From the NCBI RefSeq assembly GCF_004125825.1, contig NZ_QQWI01000003.1, forward strand, positions 62,001-126,000: 64,000 nt of DNA. The letters run 5' to 3'. This document shows, one piece after another, positions 62,909 through 64,000 of this stretch. Origin of the DNA: Fusibacter sp. A1. GTDB taxonomy: Bacteria; Bacillota; Clostridia; Peptostreptococcales; Acidaminobacteraceae. The notes under the pieces were generated by a model. That model had not been told where the DNA came from and did not search any database. It saw only the letters and a program-made list of their open reading frames with translations. Position 1 is the first letter of the stretch; every line of letters begins with the position of its first letter. The position numbers were made by a program, and so were the translations under genes.

Positions 62909-64000
62909 CTAAATTTCGTCGGTGTCATCACTTTTCTCACCTATCAGGTAGGCATCGATAAACAGATCGATATCGCCATCCATCACATTTTGCAACTGTC
63001 CATTTTCTGCACCAGTTCGGTGATCCTTGACCAGTTGATACGGATGAAAGACATATGATCTTATTTGGCTGCCCCATGATATCTGCGAAAAGTCGCCTTG
63101 AATATCTTCAATTTTTTCCTTATGTTCCTGCTCTTTTAAGACAATCAACTTCGCCATCAGCATTTTCATCGCTGTTGCTCTGTTTTTAATCTGAGACCTT
63201 TCGTTCTGACATTGTACTACAACACCAGTCGGTAAATGCACGATTCTTACTGCAGAATCCGTTGTGTTGACATGCTGACCGCCGGCGCCGCCAGATCTAA
63301 AGGTATCAATTCTAAGATCCACAGGATTGATATCGATCGCTTCCTCGTCATCAAGCTCCGGAATCACATCGATTGCTGCGAAAGAAGTATGCCTTCTGCC
63401 CGATGAGTCAAAGGGCGATATGCGAACAATCCTGTGGACGCCTTTTTCCGACTTTAAAAAGCCGTACGCGTTTGGTCCGCTATATCTGATCGTCGCACTT
63501 TTCAGGCCTGCCGTGTCATCCTTAAGATAATCCAGTATTTCAACCTTAAAGCCGCGTCTTTCACCCCATCTGAGATACATGCGGTAAAGCATTTCAGCCC
63601 AGTCGTTCGCATCTAAACCGCCAGAACCCGCATGAATTGACAAAATAGCGTTTTGCTTGTCGTACTCACCCGAAAGGAGCGCTTCGAGCCTGGCTTTTTT
63701 TAACGTCTTATCCAGCGTAGCAAGTCCTTCGACAAACTCCGCCTCCATGCTGTCGTCCTCTTCTTCAAGGGCCATCTCGCATAGCATTTCAAGTTCTTCA
63801 TATTGCGTCACCAGCGACTCGTACATACCCAAGATCCGCTGGACATCCTTTTGTTCTCTCATTAGAGCGGTCGATTTAGCTTGATCGCTCCAAACACTTG
63901 GGTCGACAAGTGCTGCTTCAATTGTTTCAAGTCTCATTTTCAGCCGAGCTGAGTCAAAGTGAAACACTCAGATCTTGTAAATTTTCATGAAGTATTTTGA
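62909..64000 (-). CDS. prfB: Peptide chain release factor 2, with programmed +1 frameshift, partial at 5' end
   Basis: The main frame gives about 350 residues with GGQ in RSGGAGGQHVNTTDSAVRI (about 240) and SPFDSSGRRH; it reads UGA and UAA. The gene starts beyond the right edge: an upstream frame (...ENLQDLSVSL) runs into CTT-TGA-C at 63959-63953, the RF2 autoregulatory frameshift. The shift from CTT to TTT-GAC joins it to DSARLKMRLET. An apparent GTG start at 63967 is thus not real. The usual Shine-Dalgarno-like stimulator before CTTTGAC is weak here. Confidence 0.94.
63953..63959 (-). promoter_or_regulatory. RF2 programmed frameshift site CTTTGAC
   Basis: In-frame TGA at 63956-63954 after CTT; +1 slip continues in the release-factor frame. 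RF2 shortage favours the slip, giving feedback control. Confidence 0.88.

Overview
The window looks like a chromosome segment from an anaerobic, amino-acid-fermenting member of the Clostridia (Firmicutes). Supporting evidence: HrcA-type CIRCE control of groESL, PRPP-sensing PurR, SpoVG, Rex, a CdaA/CdaR c-di-AMP module, a glmS ribozyme, ferredoxin-dependent 2-oxoacid oxidoreductase with Ptb/Buk enzymes, thiolase, a 2[4Fe-4S] ferredoxin, and strong AGGAGG ribosome binding sites. I cannot name the species; a Fusibacter/Acidaminobacter-like lineage is only a guess. Most genes lie on the minus strand. Only the CD3324-like, DUF1062 and GNAT genes, murC, a beta-CASP nuclease, a ferredoxin and one ABC-F gene are on plus.

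Layout. 1-4.4 kb is an accessory region: an ABC-F protein cut by the window edge, a CD3324-family protein, a DUF1062 protein, a GNAT acetyltransferase, a degenerate Nudix protein and two gene fragments. The first three genes each follow a short upstream ORF with competing RNA hairpins, which looks like ribosome-mediated, probably antibiotic-responsive attenuation. 4.6-22 kb holds cell-wall precursor and c-di-AMP genes (cdaA, cdaR/ybbR, glmM, glmS with its ribozyme, a glmU-like gene, prs, spoVG, purR). A complete branched-chain 2-oxoacid fermentation operon (PAS-AAA sigma-54 activator, buk, ptb, buk, P-loop protein, ferredoxin, vorBCA) sits between cdaR and glmM. A textbook -24/-12 promoter precedes it.

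23-34 kb carries murC, a ClC protein, a LytR-CpsA-Psr protein, lspA, cls, trmB, pyrE, a glycosyl-hydrolase-like lipoprotein, a nitroreductase and a beta-CASP metallo-hydrolase. 34-40 kb has CheY/CheX-like signalling proteins, RibU behind an FMN riboswitch, a thiol peroxidase behind a Fur/PerR-like box, ThiT behind a TPP riboswitch, and groESL behind CIRCE. 40-51 kb has a CadC-like ArsR regulator, an EAL-HDOD protein, a DUF554 protein, an OGG glycosylase, a purine permease, a zinc-ribbon protein, a PucR regulator, cobT behind a cobalamin riboswitch, an alkyltransferase-like protein and gdhA. 51-64 kb has a P-loop/Asp23-like protein, ferredoxin, MarR, thiolase, Rex, a second ABC-F, the tsaE-tsaB-rimI-tsaD operon, an unknown membrane protein, tex, and prfB with its programmed frameshift, cut by the right edge.

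How the genes fit together. The VOR complex oxidises branched-chain 2-oxoacids to acyl-CoA and reduced ferredoxin; Ptb and the two kinases turn acyl-CoA into acid plus ATP. GdhA, thiolase and Rex fit the same amino-acid and redox economy. GlmS, GlmM and the GlmU-like protein make UDP-GlcNAc intermediates for MurC and the wall, with c-di-AMP made alongside. The most unusual items are the three leader-peptide attenuators, the GlmU-like protein lacking a recognisable uridylyltransferase motif, the terminators between glmS ribozyme and gene, the fermentation operon inside the cda-glm group, and a family of palindromic repeats beside minus-strand gene ends. No tRNA, rRNA, CRISPR array or complete insertion sequence was seen.
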